Below, in pieces: positions 45,615-55,010 of a stretch of DNA of 64,000 bases (within the stretch, counting starts at the first letter, position 1; the number at the start of each line of letters is the position of its first letter). Position numbers and translations under genes: made by a program. The notes beneath the pieces were generated by a model. That model did no database searches, was not told where the DNA came from, and was given only the letters and a program-made list of their open reading frames with translations. The DNA is from Gemmatimonadota bacterium (GTDB taxonomy: Bacteria > Gemmatimonadota > Gemmatimonadetes > Palauibacterales > Palauibacteraceae): assembly GCA_022826685.1 (NCBI GenBank), contig JAJDUL010000043.1, positions 1 through 64,000 of the forward strand, read 5' to 3'.

Positions 45615-46298
45615 ATGACCGCCTACTTCACGCCCCGCACCTTCAGCTTCCTGAGCGAGTTGGCCGCCAACAACAACCGCGAGTGGTTTCTCGCCAACAA
45701 GTCGCGGTACGAGGCGGACATCAAGGAGCCGGCGCTCGGTTTCATCACCGATTTCTCCGCGCCCCTCGAGGATATCAGTCCCCACTTTCGCGCCGACCCG
45801 AGGGCGAACGGGGGCTCGCTCTTCCGGATCTACCGCGACACCCGCTTCTCCCGGGACAAGAGCCCGTACAAGACCCACACCGGCATCCAGTTCCGGCACG
45901 ACGCCGGCAAGGACGCCCATGCCCCCGGCTTCTACCTGCACATCCAGCCCGGACACTGTTTCGTGGGCTGCGGGTCCTGGCGCCCCGGCGGGCCGGCGCT
46001 CCGGAAGATCCGCGAGTCCATCGACGAGGATCCGCAGGCCTGGAAGCGGGCGTCGCGCGACGCCGGTTTTCGAAAGACCTTCGAGCTGTCCGGCGACTCG
46101 CTCGTCCGGGCGCCGCAGGGCTTCAGCGTGGATCATCCGCTGATCGAGGAACTGCGGCGCAAGGACTTCATCGCGGTCGTGCAGCTGAGCGAAGATGACG
46201 TGATGACGGACGACTTCCTCGACACGTTCACCGCCCTGTGCCGCACGGCCGCGCCCTTCCAGCGCTGGCTGTGCCGGGCGACCGGCGTGGCGTACTGA
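45615..46298 (+). CDS. DUF2461 family protein
   Basis: A 227-residue protein matching DUF2461, a family of unknown role found across bacteria. Its signature is the FLSELAANNNREWF block at residues 11-24, followed by FRIYRDTRFSRDKSPYKTH and GFYLHIQPG, then a helical C-terminus. No signal peptide, membrane segment or known catalytic triad is visible. The ATG at 45615 fits the family length; the longer frame upstream overlaps the SRPBCC gene. It stands alone between two convergent or divergent operons and ends 25 bp before the copper-type efflux gene. Confidence 0.88.
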   Translation: MTAYFTPRTFSFLSELAANNNREWFLANKSRYEADIKEPALGFITDFSAPLEDISPHFRADPRANGGSLFRIYRDTRFSRDKSPYKTHTGIQFRHDAGKDAHAPGFYLHIQPGHCFVGCGSWRPGGPALRKIRESIDEDPQAWKRASRDAGFRKTFELSGDSLVRAPQGFSVDHPLIEELRRKDFIAVVQLSEDDVMTDDFLDTFTALCRTAAPFQRWLCRATGVAY

Positions 46299-46323
46299 GG
46301 GCGGTGGACCGCGCTCATCCGCG

Positions 46324-49300
46324 TCACCCGGTCCGGAGCTGCCACCGGCGCCACAGCAGGTAGATCGCGGGGATCACGAGCAGCGTCAGCACGGTGGCGG
46401 AGATCATCCCGCCGACCATCGGCGATGCGATCCGCTTCATGACGTCCGCCCCCGTCCCGGAACTCCACATGATCGGAATCAGCGCCGCTGTGATCGCGGT
46501 GACCGTCATCACCACCGGGCGCAGGCGCTCCAGCGCCCCCTCCCTTACGGCCACGCCGACGTCAGCCGGAGTCCGCAGCCGGCCCTCGCGCCGGTGACGG
46601 TGGAACGCCTCGTCCAGGTAGATGAGCATCACGACCCCTGTCTCCGCCGCGACGCCGGCGAGGGCGATGAACCCGACCCAGACCGCCACGCTCGTGTGAT
46701 ACCCCAACAGCCACAGGAACCAGACGCCGCCCACGAGGGAGAAGGGCAGCGTGAGCATGACGATCAGCGACTCGCCGATCCCCCGGAAGTTGAGGTAGAG
46801 GAGGAGGAAGATGATTCCCAGCGTGATCGGAACGACGACGCCGAGCCGGTCCCGGACACGTTCCATGAACTCGTACTGTCCGCTCCAGGTCAGCGAATAC
46901 CCGCTCGGGAGGTCCAACTGCGCCGCCACGATCCGGCGTGCGTCCTCCACGTAGCTCCCGATGTCCCGGCCTTCGATGTCGATGAAGACGGTCGTCACCG
47001 GGAAGGCGTTTTCCGTCTTGACCGCCATCGGCCCCCGGACGGCCTCGACGCCCGCCACCTGGCCGAGCGGGATCTGCGGCCCGTTCGGCGCCGCGACGAG
47101 CACCTCGCGCAGGTTCTGCAGGTCGTCTCGCAGTTCGCGGGGATACCGGACGTTGACCGCGTATCGCTCGCGCCCCTCGACCGTCATCGTCGCGTCCATC
47201 CCGCCGACCGTCGCCATGATCGCGCCGTGGATATCGCCGACGTTGAGCCCGTACCGGGCCGCCTCCGGCCGGTCCACATCGATGTCCACGTAGTACCCCG
47301 ACACACCCCGCTCGGCGAACGCGCTCCGTGTCCCCGGGATATTGCGCACGATCCGTTCCGCCTCCTCGCCCAGCGCCTGTAGCGTGTCGAGATCCGGCCC
47401 GAAGATCTTGATCCCCACGGCGGTCCGGACGCCCGTGGCGAGCATGTCGATGCGCCCCTTGATGGGCATCGTCCAGGCATTCGTCACCCCGGGAAGGGCT
47501 ACGGCCCGGTCCATCTCCGCCAGCAGGCCGGCCTGCGTCAGGCCGGGACGCCACTCTTCGCGGGGTCTGAGCGTGATCGTGGTCTCGAACATGTCGAGCG
47601 GCGCCGGGTCGGTCGCCGTTTCCGCACGCCCCGCTTTCCCCAACACCGTCTCCACTTCGGGGAAGGAAGCGAGGACGCTGTCCTGATACCGCATGATCTC
47701 GCGGGCCTGGGCGATCGAGGCGCCCGGAACCGTGGTCGGCATGAATAGGATCGACCCCTCCTGAAGCGGCGGCATGAACTCGCTCCCGAGCCGCTGCCAG
47801 GGGAACACCGTCGCCGCCAGCATCACTGCGGCGGCCGAGACGACGATCCACGGGCGCTTCAGCGCGAAGTCGATGAAGGGTCTGTAGACGAATCGAAGCA
47901 CGCGATTCACGGGATTCGCCCGTTCCGGACGGATGCGCCCCCGCACGAGATACCCCATGAGGACGGGTACGACCGTGATCGCAAGGAACGCGGCCCCCGC
48001 CATGGCGAACGTCTTCGTGAACGCGAGCGGCTTGAACAGGCGTCCTTCCTGCTGTTCGAGCGCGAACACCGGCAGGAAGCTGAAGGTGATGATGAGAAGG
48101 GAGAAGAAGAGCGGCGGGCCGACCTGCTTCGCGCTCTCGAGCACGATGTCCCAGCGCGAGGTGTCCGGCTCCGCCCGCTCGAGATGCTTGTGCATGTTCT
48201 CGATCATGACGATGGCGGCGTCGACCATGGCGCCGATCGCGATCGCGATGCCGCCCAGGCTCATGATGTCGGCGTTCACGCCGATCCAGCGCATGACGAT
48301 GAAGGAGATGAGGATCCCGAGCGGGAGCGTGACGACCGCTACGAGCGCCGAGCGAAAATGGAGCAGGAAAAGGAGCGCCACCGCCGCCACGATGAGCGAC
48401 TCCTCGACGAGTTTCTCGCGCAGCGTCTCGATCGCACGGTGGATCAGGTCGCTGCGATCGTACGCGGGCCGCAGCCGGGTGCCGGCGGGAAGGCCATCGT
48501 TGATCTCGTCCAGCCGCACCTTGACCCGTTCGATCGTCTCCAGCGCATCGGAGCCGAAGCGCATCACGACGATCCCGGCGACCACCTCGCCCCGGCCGTC
48601 CAGATCCGCCACCCCGCGACGCGGCGCGGGCCCGACCTGTACCGTCGCGACATCCGCCACCCGGATCGGCGTCCCGTTCGGCGTCGCGCCCACCGCCACG
48701 TTTTCGATGTCGACGGTGCCCCGCAGGTAGCCGAGGCCGCGGATCATGTACTCGCGCCCACCCATCTCCAGGACGCGCGCGCCGATGTCGATGTTGTGCG
48801 AGCCGATCGCCCTCGACACCTCGGTCACAGGGATGTCGAAGGCCCGCAGCCGCTCCGGATCCACTTCGACCTGGTACTGCTTCACGAACCCGCCGAGGCT
48901 CGCCACTTCGGAGACGCCCGGCACCGCCGTCAGCTGGTACCTGATGTACCAGTCCTGGAGCGTCCTCAGTTCGGCGAGGTCCAGGCTGTCGGATTCGAGC
49001 GTGTACTCGTAGACCCACCCCACCCCCGTCGCATCCGGTCCCAGCGCGGGTTCCACCTCCGGAGGAAGCTGCCGCCGGATGCCGTTCAGGTACTCGAGGA
49101 CGCGGGAGCGGGCCCAGTAGATGTCGGTCCCGTCCTCGAAGATCACATAGACGAGGCTGAGTCCGAAGAAGGAGAAGGCCCGCACCACGCGGGCGCCCGG
49201 CACCTTGAGCATCTCCGACGCGATCGGGTAGGTGACCTGGTCCTCCACGATCTGAGGCGCCTGTTCCCGAAAGTCGGTCTGTACGATCACCTGCACGTCC

Positions 49301-49428
49301 GACAGGTCCGGGATGGCGTCGAGCGGGGTCGTGCGCAGTGCCCACAACCCGGCGCCGACGATCGCGACCGACGCCAGGAGCACGAGAAGGCGGTTGTGGA
49401 CGGACCACTCGATGACGCGGCTAATCAT
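46324..49428 (-). CDS. cusA: CusA/CzcA-type heavy-metal RND efflux permease
   Basis: A 1034-residue RND transporter of the heavy-metal efflux family, the inner-membrane pump of a three-part complex driven by protons. Blocks typical of the family are DLSDVQVIVQTDF near residue 42, SLGGIAIAIGAMVDAAIVMIEN (helix 4), FSLLIITFSFLPVFALEQQEGRLF in outline, WTMPIKGRIDMLATGVRTAVG and a final LTLLVIPAIYLLWRR. The ends resemble CusA more than CzcA, and the adjacent Met/His-rich adaptor supports Cu(I)/Ag(I). The start overlaps the adaptor stop by 8 bases, so the operon is tightly packed. It should export monovalent metal from the periplasm or cytoplasm. Confidence 0.93.
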   Translation of the reverse strand: MISRVIEWSVHNRLLVLLASVAIVGAGLWALRTTPLDAIPDLSDVQVIVQTDFREQAPQIVEDQVTYPIASEMLKVPGARVVRAFSFFGLSLVYVIFEDGTDIYWARSRVLEYLNGIRRQLPPEVEPALGPDATGVGWVYEYTLESDSLDLAELRTLQDWYIRYQLTAVPGVSEVASLGGFVKQYQVEVDPERLRAFDIPVTEVSRAIGSHNIDIGARVLEMGGREYMIRGLGYLRGTVDIENVAVGATPNGTPIRVADVATVQVGPAPRRGVADLDGRGEVVAGIVVMRFGSDALETIERVKVRLDEINDGLPAGTRLRPAYDRSDLIHRAIETLREKLVEESLIVAAVALLFLLHFRSALVAVVTLPLGILISFIVMRWIGVNADIMSLGGIAIAIGAMVDAAIVMIENMHKHLERAEPDTSRWDIVLESAKQVGPPLFFSLLIITFSFLPVFALEQQEGRLFKPLAFTKTFAMAGAAFLAITVVPVLMGYLVRGRIRPERANPVNRVLRFVYRPFIDFALKRPWIVVSAAAVMLAATVFPWQRLGSEFMPPLQEGSILFMPTTVPGASIAQAREIMRYQDSVLASFPEVETVLGKAGRAETATDPAPLDMFETTITLRPREEWRPGLTQAGLLAEMDRAVALPGVTNAWTMPIKGRIDMLATGVRTAVGIKIFGPDLDTLQALGEEAERIVRNIPGTRSAFAERGVSGYYVDIDVDRPEAARYGLNVGDIHGAIMATVGGMDATMTVEGRERYAVNVRYPRELRDDLQNLREVLVAAPNGPQIPLGQVAGVEAVRGPMAVKTENAFPVTTVFIDIEGRDIGSYVEDARRIVAAQLDLPSGYSLTWSGQYEFMERVRDRLGVVVPITLGIIFLLLYLNFRGIGESLIVMLTLPFSLVGGVWFLWLLGYHTSVAVWVGFIALAGVAAETGVVMLIYLDEAFHRHRREGRLRTPADVGVAVREGALERLRPVVMTVTAITAALIPIMWSSGTGADVMKRIASPMVGGMISATVLTLLVIPAIYLLWRRWQLRTG

Positions 49429-50713
49429 CGTGACCCCGGTGAGCAGCCGTCCCGGCGGTGTCCTGCCCGACCGTGTCCGGGTCGGCGGCGGGCGCGATCA
49501 TCTCTCCGTGGCCCGCGTGCTGCATGCCGGGCATCCCCCCTCCCGTCGCCCCGAGACGCGATTCCGCGTCGATCAGGAAGTTTGCGGAGGCGACGATGGT
49601 CTCTCCCTCCAGCAATCCGCTCAGGATCTGGACCCGGTCTCCCGCCCGCGCGCCGAGCACGACTTCGTGCGGATCGAGCAGGCCCTCCTCGTCCCGGACA
49701 AAGACCAGGTTGCGCTCACCCGTCACGACGACCGCTTCCAGGGGCACGGCGATGTCGTCCCGGATCGCGGTGACCTCGAAGAACACCGTGGCGAACATGC
49801 CCGGCTTGAAGCGAAGGCCCGGGTTCGGCACGGAAACCCGCACCCTGTTGGTGCGGCTCGATATTTCCACCGTGGGATGAACGAAACTCACGTTCCCCAT
49901 CACATGTTCGCCCGGATAGGCCGTGACCTCGATGTGCGCCTGCGAGCCTACTCCGACGAACTGGAGGTCCCGCTCGAACACCTCGCCTTCGACCCACACG
50001 GTCGAGAGGTCGGCGAGGCGGTAGAGCCGCGTGCCGGACGTCACCCGCTGCCCCTCGACGACATCCTTCTCGAGCACGATCCCGCCTACGGGCGCGACGA
50101 GCTGCATCGTCTTCGTCACCTCGCCGGTCTCCTCGATCCGCTCGATCTGCTCGTCGGTGATGTCCCAGTAGCCGAGTCGGCGGCGGCTGGCCTCGAGCAT
50201 GGACTGCGCGTTCGACCACGCCTCGGAGACTTCGGGGTCGACTTCGGCCGCGAGGCGGCGCGCCGTGAGCAGTTCCTCCTGAGCGGCCACGAGCGCGGGG
50301 CTGTAGATCGTGAGCAGCGGCTGTCCACGCTGCACCGCCTCGCCCGTCGTCGCGACGAACAGTTCCTCGACGAATCCGTCGATCTTGGGGGTGATGTCCG
50401 CGATGCTGCGCTCGGGCGCGTCGATCCGGCCGACAGTGCGGATCTCGCGCGAGACGGTCATGCGTTCGGCCGTCGTATACGTGACCCCGAGCGCCCGTTC
50501 CTGTTCGGAGGTCAGCTGGACCCGGCCTCGCCCGCCGGCGGGCATCGTATCGATCTCCGGCGGCGCGGCCACGGGCATCGCATGGTCGGCGTGGTCCATC
50601 TCCATCCCCGCATCCCGCGCCGGCTCCGGAGCCGGATCACACGCCGAGAGGGCCACGAGCACCGATGCGACGACGGAACGGGAGACAAAGGGGAATCTGT
50701 CGGATCTCATCAT
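49421..50713 (-). CDS. cusB: RND efflux periplasmic adaptor with Met/His-rich ends (CusB-like)
   Basis: A 430-residue membrane-fusion protein joining the pump to the outer-membrane channel. A lipobox LSAC lies near residue 25. Met/His-rich stretches follow the lipobox (MEMDHADHAMP) and close the protein (GGGMPGMQHAGHGEM, AAHRGHDD), as in copper- and silver-binding CusB proteins. The lipoyl/barrel domains appear in ITPKIDGFVEELFVATTG, LVAPVGGIVLEKDVVEGQ and RVRVSVPNPGLRFKPGMFATVF. The start is the first of two adjacent ATG (50713 or 50710) and overlaps the channel gene stop. With CusA and a TolC-type channel it forms a complete tripartite efflux system. Confidence 0.92.
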   Translation of the reverse strand: MMRSDRFPFVSRSVVASVLVALSACDPAPEPARDAGMEMDHADHAMPVAAPPEIDTMPAGGRGRVQLTSEQERALGVTYTTAERMTVSREIRTVGRIDAPERSIADITPKIDGFVEELFVATTGEAVQRGQPLLTIYSPALVAAQEELLTARRLAAEVDPEVSEAWSNAQSMLEASRRRLGYWDITDEQIERIEETGEVTKTMQLVAPVGGIVLEKDVVEGQRVTSGTRLYRLADLSTVWVEGEVFERDLQFVGVGSQAHIEVTAYPGEHVMGNVSFVHPTVEISSRTNRVRVSVPNPGLRFKPGMFATVFFEVTAIRDDIAVPLEAVVVTGERNLVFVRDEEGLLDPHEVVLGARAGDRVQILSGLLEGETIVASANFLIDAESRLGATGGGMPGMQHAGHGEMIAPAADPDTVGQDTAGTAAHRGHDD

Positions 50714-52020
50714 CGGATCACCTCCGGCCTCGCCCCGGTCAGGGCTTCGATTTTGGCCACGGCAGTGTGATAGGAGGCCGTGAGCCTCACGCGCTCGATC
50801 TCGTATCGGTTCACGGTGAGTTCGTTCTGGACGAGAGTCGTGAAATCCACTTCTCCCACCCGGTAGGCGGAAAGCGACGATTCCACCGCGGCCCGCGCCT
50901 GCGGGAGGATGGACGTGGAATACAGGTCGTGCAGCCCGAGGGCCCGATCGGACTCGGCCCGGGCTTCCGCGAGGCGCGCGAAGGTCTCGTTGCGCAGGTC
51001 GAGTTCGGTCGCCTCCGCCACCGCCTGCCGGGCGAGGGCTTCGTCGCGAAGCGGAAGCTGGCGGGACCCGGCCCAGAGAGGCACGCTGAAGCCGACGCTG
51101 AAGCTGAGCATGTCCGGGAACTGCGGCCGCTCGGCGTAATCGGCCGAGAGTCGAACGTCCGGGTAGAGCGTGCGCCGGGCGGTCTCGTAGGCCGACTCCG
51201 CCGCCCGGATCTCCGCGCGGGCCGCTCGCAGCGCGGGGCGCCCCTCCGCAGCCTGCGCCATCAGCGCTTCCATGCGGGGCAGCGCCTCGCCGGGGTCCGG
51301 CAACTGCACGGCCGGAACGCCGTGCTCCGGTCCACGGCCGAGCAGTGCGTTCAGTCGCGCGGCCATCGCCAGACGCGACTGCTCCGCCGCCGTGATTTCT
51401 TCCGTCATCGAGGCGACCGCGACCTGGGCCTGCAGGACATCGTTCTGAAGGCCCGTTCCCACCGAGTACAGCGTATTCGAGACGTCGAGGAACTCGCGCA
51501 GGAGATCGCGCGTGGTTCGCATGATGCCGAGCGCCCGGTCTCGGAACGCGAGTTCGTAGTAGGCCGTCTTCAGGCGGAGGACGAGTTGGGCCTCCATCTC
51601 GCCCGCCGTCAGGCTGGCGGCGCTCGCGAGGTGCGATTCCCTCCGCTCCGCGGCACCGAGTTTCCCCGGCCAGGGGAGCGACTGCTGGATCTGGAACGTG
51701 TTCGCGGTCATTCGCTCGTCCGCTCCAAAGCCATCCAGCGGCCGGTTCCGGAGGCCGAACGAAATCACCGGGTCCGGGAGGACCCCGGCCTGCGGGATGC
51801 GGGCGTGCGCGGCGTCCGCCCGCAGGCGGAAGGCCCGCAGCATCGGGTTCCCCTCGCGCGCGAGCGCAATCGCGTCCGACAGGCGCAAGGTGTCGGCTTC
51901 CTGCGCGGCGACCACCGCGGGTGGCGGCACGCCGATCCCGGACGACAGCGCCACTCCCGCGAACCACGCGATGGGACGCAGCCGCGCCGGACGACGGCCG
52001 GCGAGATGAACGGCTGACAT
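50710..52020 (-). CDS. TolC-family outer-membrane channel
   Basis: A 436-residue outer-membrane factor with a signal region (FAGVALSSGIGVPPPAVVAAQ) and two TolC repeat halves: LRLSDAIALAREGNPMLRAFRLRAD and a second EMEALMAQAAEGRPALRAARAEI. A long helical barrel region follows (KTAYYELAFRDRALGIMRTTRDLL). It is the exit duct for the adaptor-pump pair encoded downstream on the same strand, with an ATGA overlap at its stop. An AGAGG box lies 6 bp before the start. A small His-rich gene precedes it by 87 bp, and the four genes probably form one operon. Confidence 0.9.
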   Translation of the reverse strand: MSAVHLAGRRPARLRPIAWFAGVALSSGIGVPPPAVVAAQEADTLRLSDAIALAREGNPMLRAFRLRADAAHARIPQAGVLPDPVISFGLRNRPLDGFGADERMTANTFQIQQSLPWPGKLGAAERRESHLASAASLTAGEMEAQLVLRLKTAYYELAFRDRALGIMRTTRDLLREFLDVSNTLYSVGTGLQNDVLQAQVAVASMTEEITAAEQSRLAMAARLNALLGRGPEHGVPAVQLPDPGEALPRMEALMAQAAEGRPALRAARAEIRAAESAYETARRTLYPDVRLSADYAERPQFPDMLSFSVGFSVPLWAGSRQLPLRDEALARQAVAEATELDLRNETFARLAEARAESDRALGLHDLYSTSILPQARAAVESSLSAYRVGEVDFTTLVQNELTVNRYEIERVRLTASYHTAVAKIEALTGARPEVIR

Positions 52021-52107
52021 GACATACCTCTTGTCTGAACGATGACGTCAAGCCACCGACCACCGCGTTACGGACGGGTGATCGGGGCAGTTGTGCGGCT
52101 TATTCGT

Positions 52108-52449
52108 TCAGACGTTCTTCGGAGGGGGCGTATCCGGGGAGGCTCGGGATCGGATGGGCGCCGCGGTGATCGCCAGTGCGTCGCCCGCCGCGTGCGTGAT
52201 CGCCCGGAAGCCGGTCGTCACGACCGGAAGCGATGCCTGCAGCACGATGGCGCAGCCCATGAGCCTGTGGCAGTCCGTCCCCGCCTCCGAGCCGTGACCC
52301 GGCTGGTCGACGAGAGCGTGGACTCCGGCGGGCGCATCGTGGTCCGCGTGCTCGTGAGATCCCGCCTGGCACAGCGGTGCCCGCGCGTACGGCAGCACGA
52401 GCACGACGAGAATCACGAGAGCGGACGATCGACGCGTGAACGGATCCAT
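52108..52449 (-). CDS. Small His/Cys-rich exported protein at head of efflux operon
   Basis: A 113-residue protein with a hydrophobic signal (SSALVILVVLVLPYARAPLCQAG) and a short mature part with SHEHADHD, then CHRLMGCAIVLQ. His, Asp and Cys density suggest metal binding. It precedes the TolC, adaptor and CusA genes on the same strand with an 87-bp gap. The CHxLMGC pattern recalls the small copper-associated DUF2946-like proteins, but homology was not tested. It may act as a periplasmic metal sensor or buffer. No strong ribosome-binding site is seen, so a later start is possible. Confidence 0.6.
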   Translation of the reverse strand: MDPFTRRSSALVILVVLVLPYARAPLCQAGSHEHADHDAPAGVHALVDQPGHGSEAGTDCHRLMGCAIVLQASLPVVTTGFRAITHAAGDALAITAAPIRSRASPDTPPPKNV

Positions 52450-52516
52450 GCCGCAAAGGTAGGTCGGTGTGGGGAAGGTGTCGACGGGCGGCTCCCGGTA
52501 GCGGGTTGGGCCGGGA

Positions 52517-54814
52517 TCACTCGGGCGTCGGGCGTGACGGCATGAAGAAGGCGTCGTTGTCCGTGATGACGGGGCCGCGGCCGATGTAGTCCGTCAGGTC
52601 CGCTTCGGCCATCGCCACGTAGCCGGCGATCGTCTCCGGCGGCCCGAGGTCCCGGGCGACGATCGGGTTGGCAGCCGCCCGCGTGAGCACCGACTGCATC
52701 ACGACGGACGACATCGGCTCCCGCGTGGCGACGACGTAACTGTGCGTCGACCCGGTCGACCACAGCACCATGTTGGGGAAGATGTCCCACACGGTCCGCA
52801 GGATGTCGCGATAGTCGTCCTCGCGGACGCCGTGGATCGGGATCCACTGCATGAAGACGCCGTCCGCGGCGAGCCGGCTTTCGATCAACTGATAGAACTC
52901 GCTCGTGAACAGCGCCCATGAACTCGCGTTCGCGGGGTGCGTCGCGTCCACCGAGATGATGTCGTACGACTCCTCCGTCCGGAGGAGGAAGTTCCGCCCG
53001 TCCTCGACATGGAGCCGCAGCCGGTCGCTGTCGAGAACATCGTAGTTCTCCTCGGTGTAGACCGCGGCCGCCTCCATCATCTCGGGAGAAAGATCCACCG
53101 CGTCGATGACCGGGATGTCGTGCGTGTTCATCGTCCCCGTGGCGATCCCGTTGCCGAAGCTGAGGACGAGCGCGTTGCGCGCGCCGGGCCGGAGCAGCGG
53201 CGGCAGATGTCCGAGCAGCCGGAAAGCCGACATGCTCGCGCGGTCCGTCGGCACCTCGTCGCGGCCGTTGACGAAGGAGATCTTGAAGTTGTCCTCCGGG
53301 ACCTCGAGCACGGCGACGGTGGTCTCCACGCCCTCCTTGTAGAAGATGAGCCGGTCGGTCTCCGTGTAGTACGAGCCGAGGTAGAAGCCGGTGGGGAGGA
53401 TCGCGACGGCCAGCAGCGTGGCCACCATCGCGCCCGCCGGCGCAAATCGCAGCGCCCGCCGGCCCCCGCGGTCGAAGTGCAGGGCGACGGCGCCGAGGGC
53501 GAGGTTCAGCACCGCCAGCGCGACCGTCGTGTTGCGCAGTCCGAGGAGCGGCACGAGCACGAACCCCGCGCCGAGCGAGCCGGCGATCGCTCCCACCGTA
53601 TTGAACGCGTTCACGCGGCCGATCCGAAGCCCCACGCCCCGGGTCCGCTCGCGCGTGTACAGGCTCCCGACGACGGGGAACAGCGCCCCGAGGAGGAGGG
53701 TGGGAGGAAAGAGCGTGACGAAGGCGATGAGGAACTCGTAGGCGACGGTGTAGCCGCCGAACCAGTCCTCGAAGTGGAACGCGGGAAGTCGCGCGAAGGC
53801 GTGGAGGATGAGGACGGCGAGCAGCCCGAGCGCGAGCTGGATCGCCCCGAAGTGCCTCAGCGTCGCCCGTTTCCGCCGCAGGACCCAGCTCCCGCCGGCG
53901 CCTCCGAGCGCGAGCCCGGCGAGGAAGACCGTCAGCATGAGCGAGAACGAGTAGGCCGCGTGAGAGGAGTGGATGTAGAGGATCCGCGCCCACACCACCT
54001 CGTAGCCCAGCGCGATGAAGCCGGAAAAGCCGTAAGCGATCGCGACGTAGCGCAGTGCCCCGGCCGAGATCGGGAGCGCGGCGTCCGCGGGTCCGGCCGC
54101 AACCGCCGAATCCGTTGCGGCGTCGCCGGCCTGGCTCGCCGCGTCGCGGGTCCCGCCCGCCCCGTCGCCCGCCAGCAGGGCCGGCGCCAGGCGGGTGAGC
54201 GCGAGCGCCCCCCCCGCGACGAGCAGATTGATCGCCGCACCGAGGAAGATGGTCTCCCGCGCGCCCAGGTACCGTAGGAAGACCAGTCCGGTGAGGACGC
54301 AGCCCAGGGCGGCGCCCGCCGTGTTCACGAGGTAGAGCCGGCCCACGTCGCTTCCGACGCGCCCGCCGTGCGTCGCGTAGATCCGGCTCATGACGGGCAG
54401 AGTGGCCCCGATGAGGAAGGTCGTCGGCGTGAGCACGGCCAGAGAGAAGGCCAGCCGGCCCAGCGTGAGCCAGAAGCCTCCGGCCGGGAGGGCGTTGCTG
54501 AGCCCCGGATAGATTGTATGCAGGGCCCCGAGCAGGAAGGGCGATAGCGCAGCGAGCGCGGCGATCCCCACCTCGAGTGCCGCGTACGTGCGCAGGGGCC
54601 GCGCGTGCGCGTCGATTCGCCGGCCCATCATGTAGCTGCCCAGCGCGAGCCCGATCATGTAGGCCCCGATGACCGTGCTGTACGCGTAAATGCTGACGCC
54701 GAACGTGAAGACGGACTGCCGCACCCACGCGATCTGGTAGATCAGCCCGCTGATTCCCGACAGGAAGAAGAGAAGGAGCAGTCCGGAGCGGCGCGCGCGG
54801 CTATCCGGCCTCAA
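52517..54814 (-). CDS. Fused MFS-like membrane domain / spermidine synthase-type methyltransferase fold
   Basis: A 765-residue protein with about 12-14 hydrophobic segments in its first 470 residues (LLLLFFLSGISGLIYQIAWV, ALGYEVVWARILYIH) and a C-terminal spermidine-synthase-like Rossmann domain: NALVLSFGNGIATGTM, VIDAVDLSPEMM, HVEDGRNFLLR and YDIISVDATHP. The fused arrangement is common in bacteria of this kind; whether it makes polyamines is not known, since the synthase active site is variable. A short Ala/Asp-rich linker near residue 225-250 divides the membrane halves. It ends 67 bp before the efflux operon and diverges from the amidohydrolase gene. Confidence 0.9.
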   Translation of the reverse strand: MRPDSRARRSGLLLLFFLSGISGLIYQIAWVRQSVFTFGVSIYAYSTVIGAYMIGLALGSYMMGRRIDAHARPLRTYAALEVGIAALAALSPFLLGALHTIYPGLSNALPAGGFWLTLGRLAFSLAVLTPTTFLIGATLPVMSRIYATHGGRVGSDVGRLYLVNTAGAALGCVLTGLVFLRYLGARETIFLGAAINLLVAGGALALTRLAPALLAGDGAGGTRDAASQAGDAATDSAVAAGPADAALPISAGALRYVAIAYGFSGFIALGYEVVWARILYIHSSHAAYSFSLMLTVFLAGLALGGAGGSWVLRRKRATLRHFGAIQLALGLLAVLILHAFARLPAFHFEDWFGGYTVAYEFLIAFVTLFPPTLLLGALFPVVGSLYTRERTRGVGLRIGRVNAFNTVGAIAGSLGAGFVLVPLLGLRNTTVALAVLNLALGAVALHFDRGGRRALRFAPAGAMVATLLAVAILPTGFYLGSYYTETDRLIFYKEGVETTVAVLEVPEDNFKISFVNGRDEVPTDRASMSAFRLLGHLPPLLRPGARNALVLSFGNGIATGTMNTHDIPVIDAVDLSPEMMEAAAVYTEENYDVLDSDRLRLHVEDGRNFLLRTEESYDIISVDATHPANASSWALFTSEFYQLIESRLAADGVFMQWIPIHGVREDDYRDILRTVWDIFPNMVLWSTGSTHSYVVATREPMSSVVMQSVLTRAAANPIVARDLGPPETIAGYVAMAEADLTDYIGRGPVITDNDAFFMPSRPTPE

Positions 54815-55010
54815 GGGGGCTCCGGCGGTCGAGGGTCGTGTAGGGGGTCATCGGTCGGCGGCAACGTAGTCTGCCCCTACGGCAGTCGATAGTCCGCTCG
54901 AACCGGCGATGCGGACGTTCCCGCGGGAAGGTCCCGGTCGTCTGGCCGCGCTCGAAGGCGGGCGACAGGTTTCGTTGATGCCATCCACCCGCCGACTCGA
55001 GGAGCGTCCG

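Noticed and set aside
46562-49408. Open frame of about 948 codons in another frame of the CusA strand
   Set aside because: Shadow of the CusA-like gene, with low-complexity Arg/Gly-rich translation.
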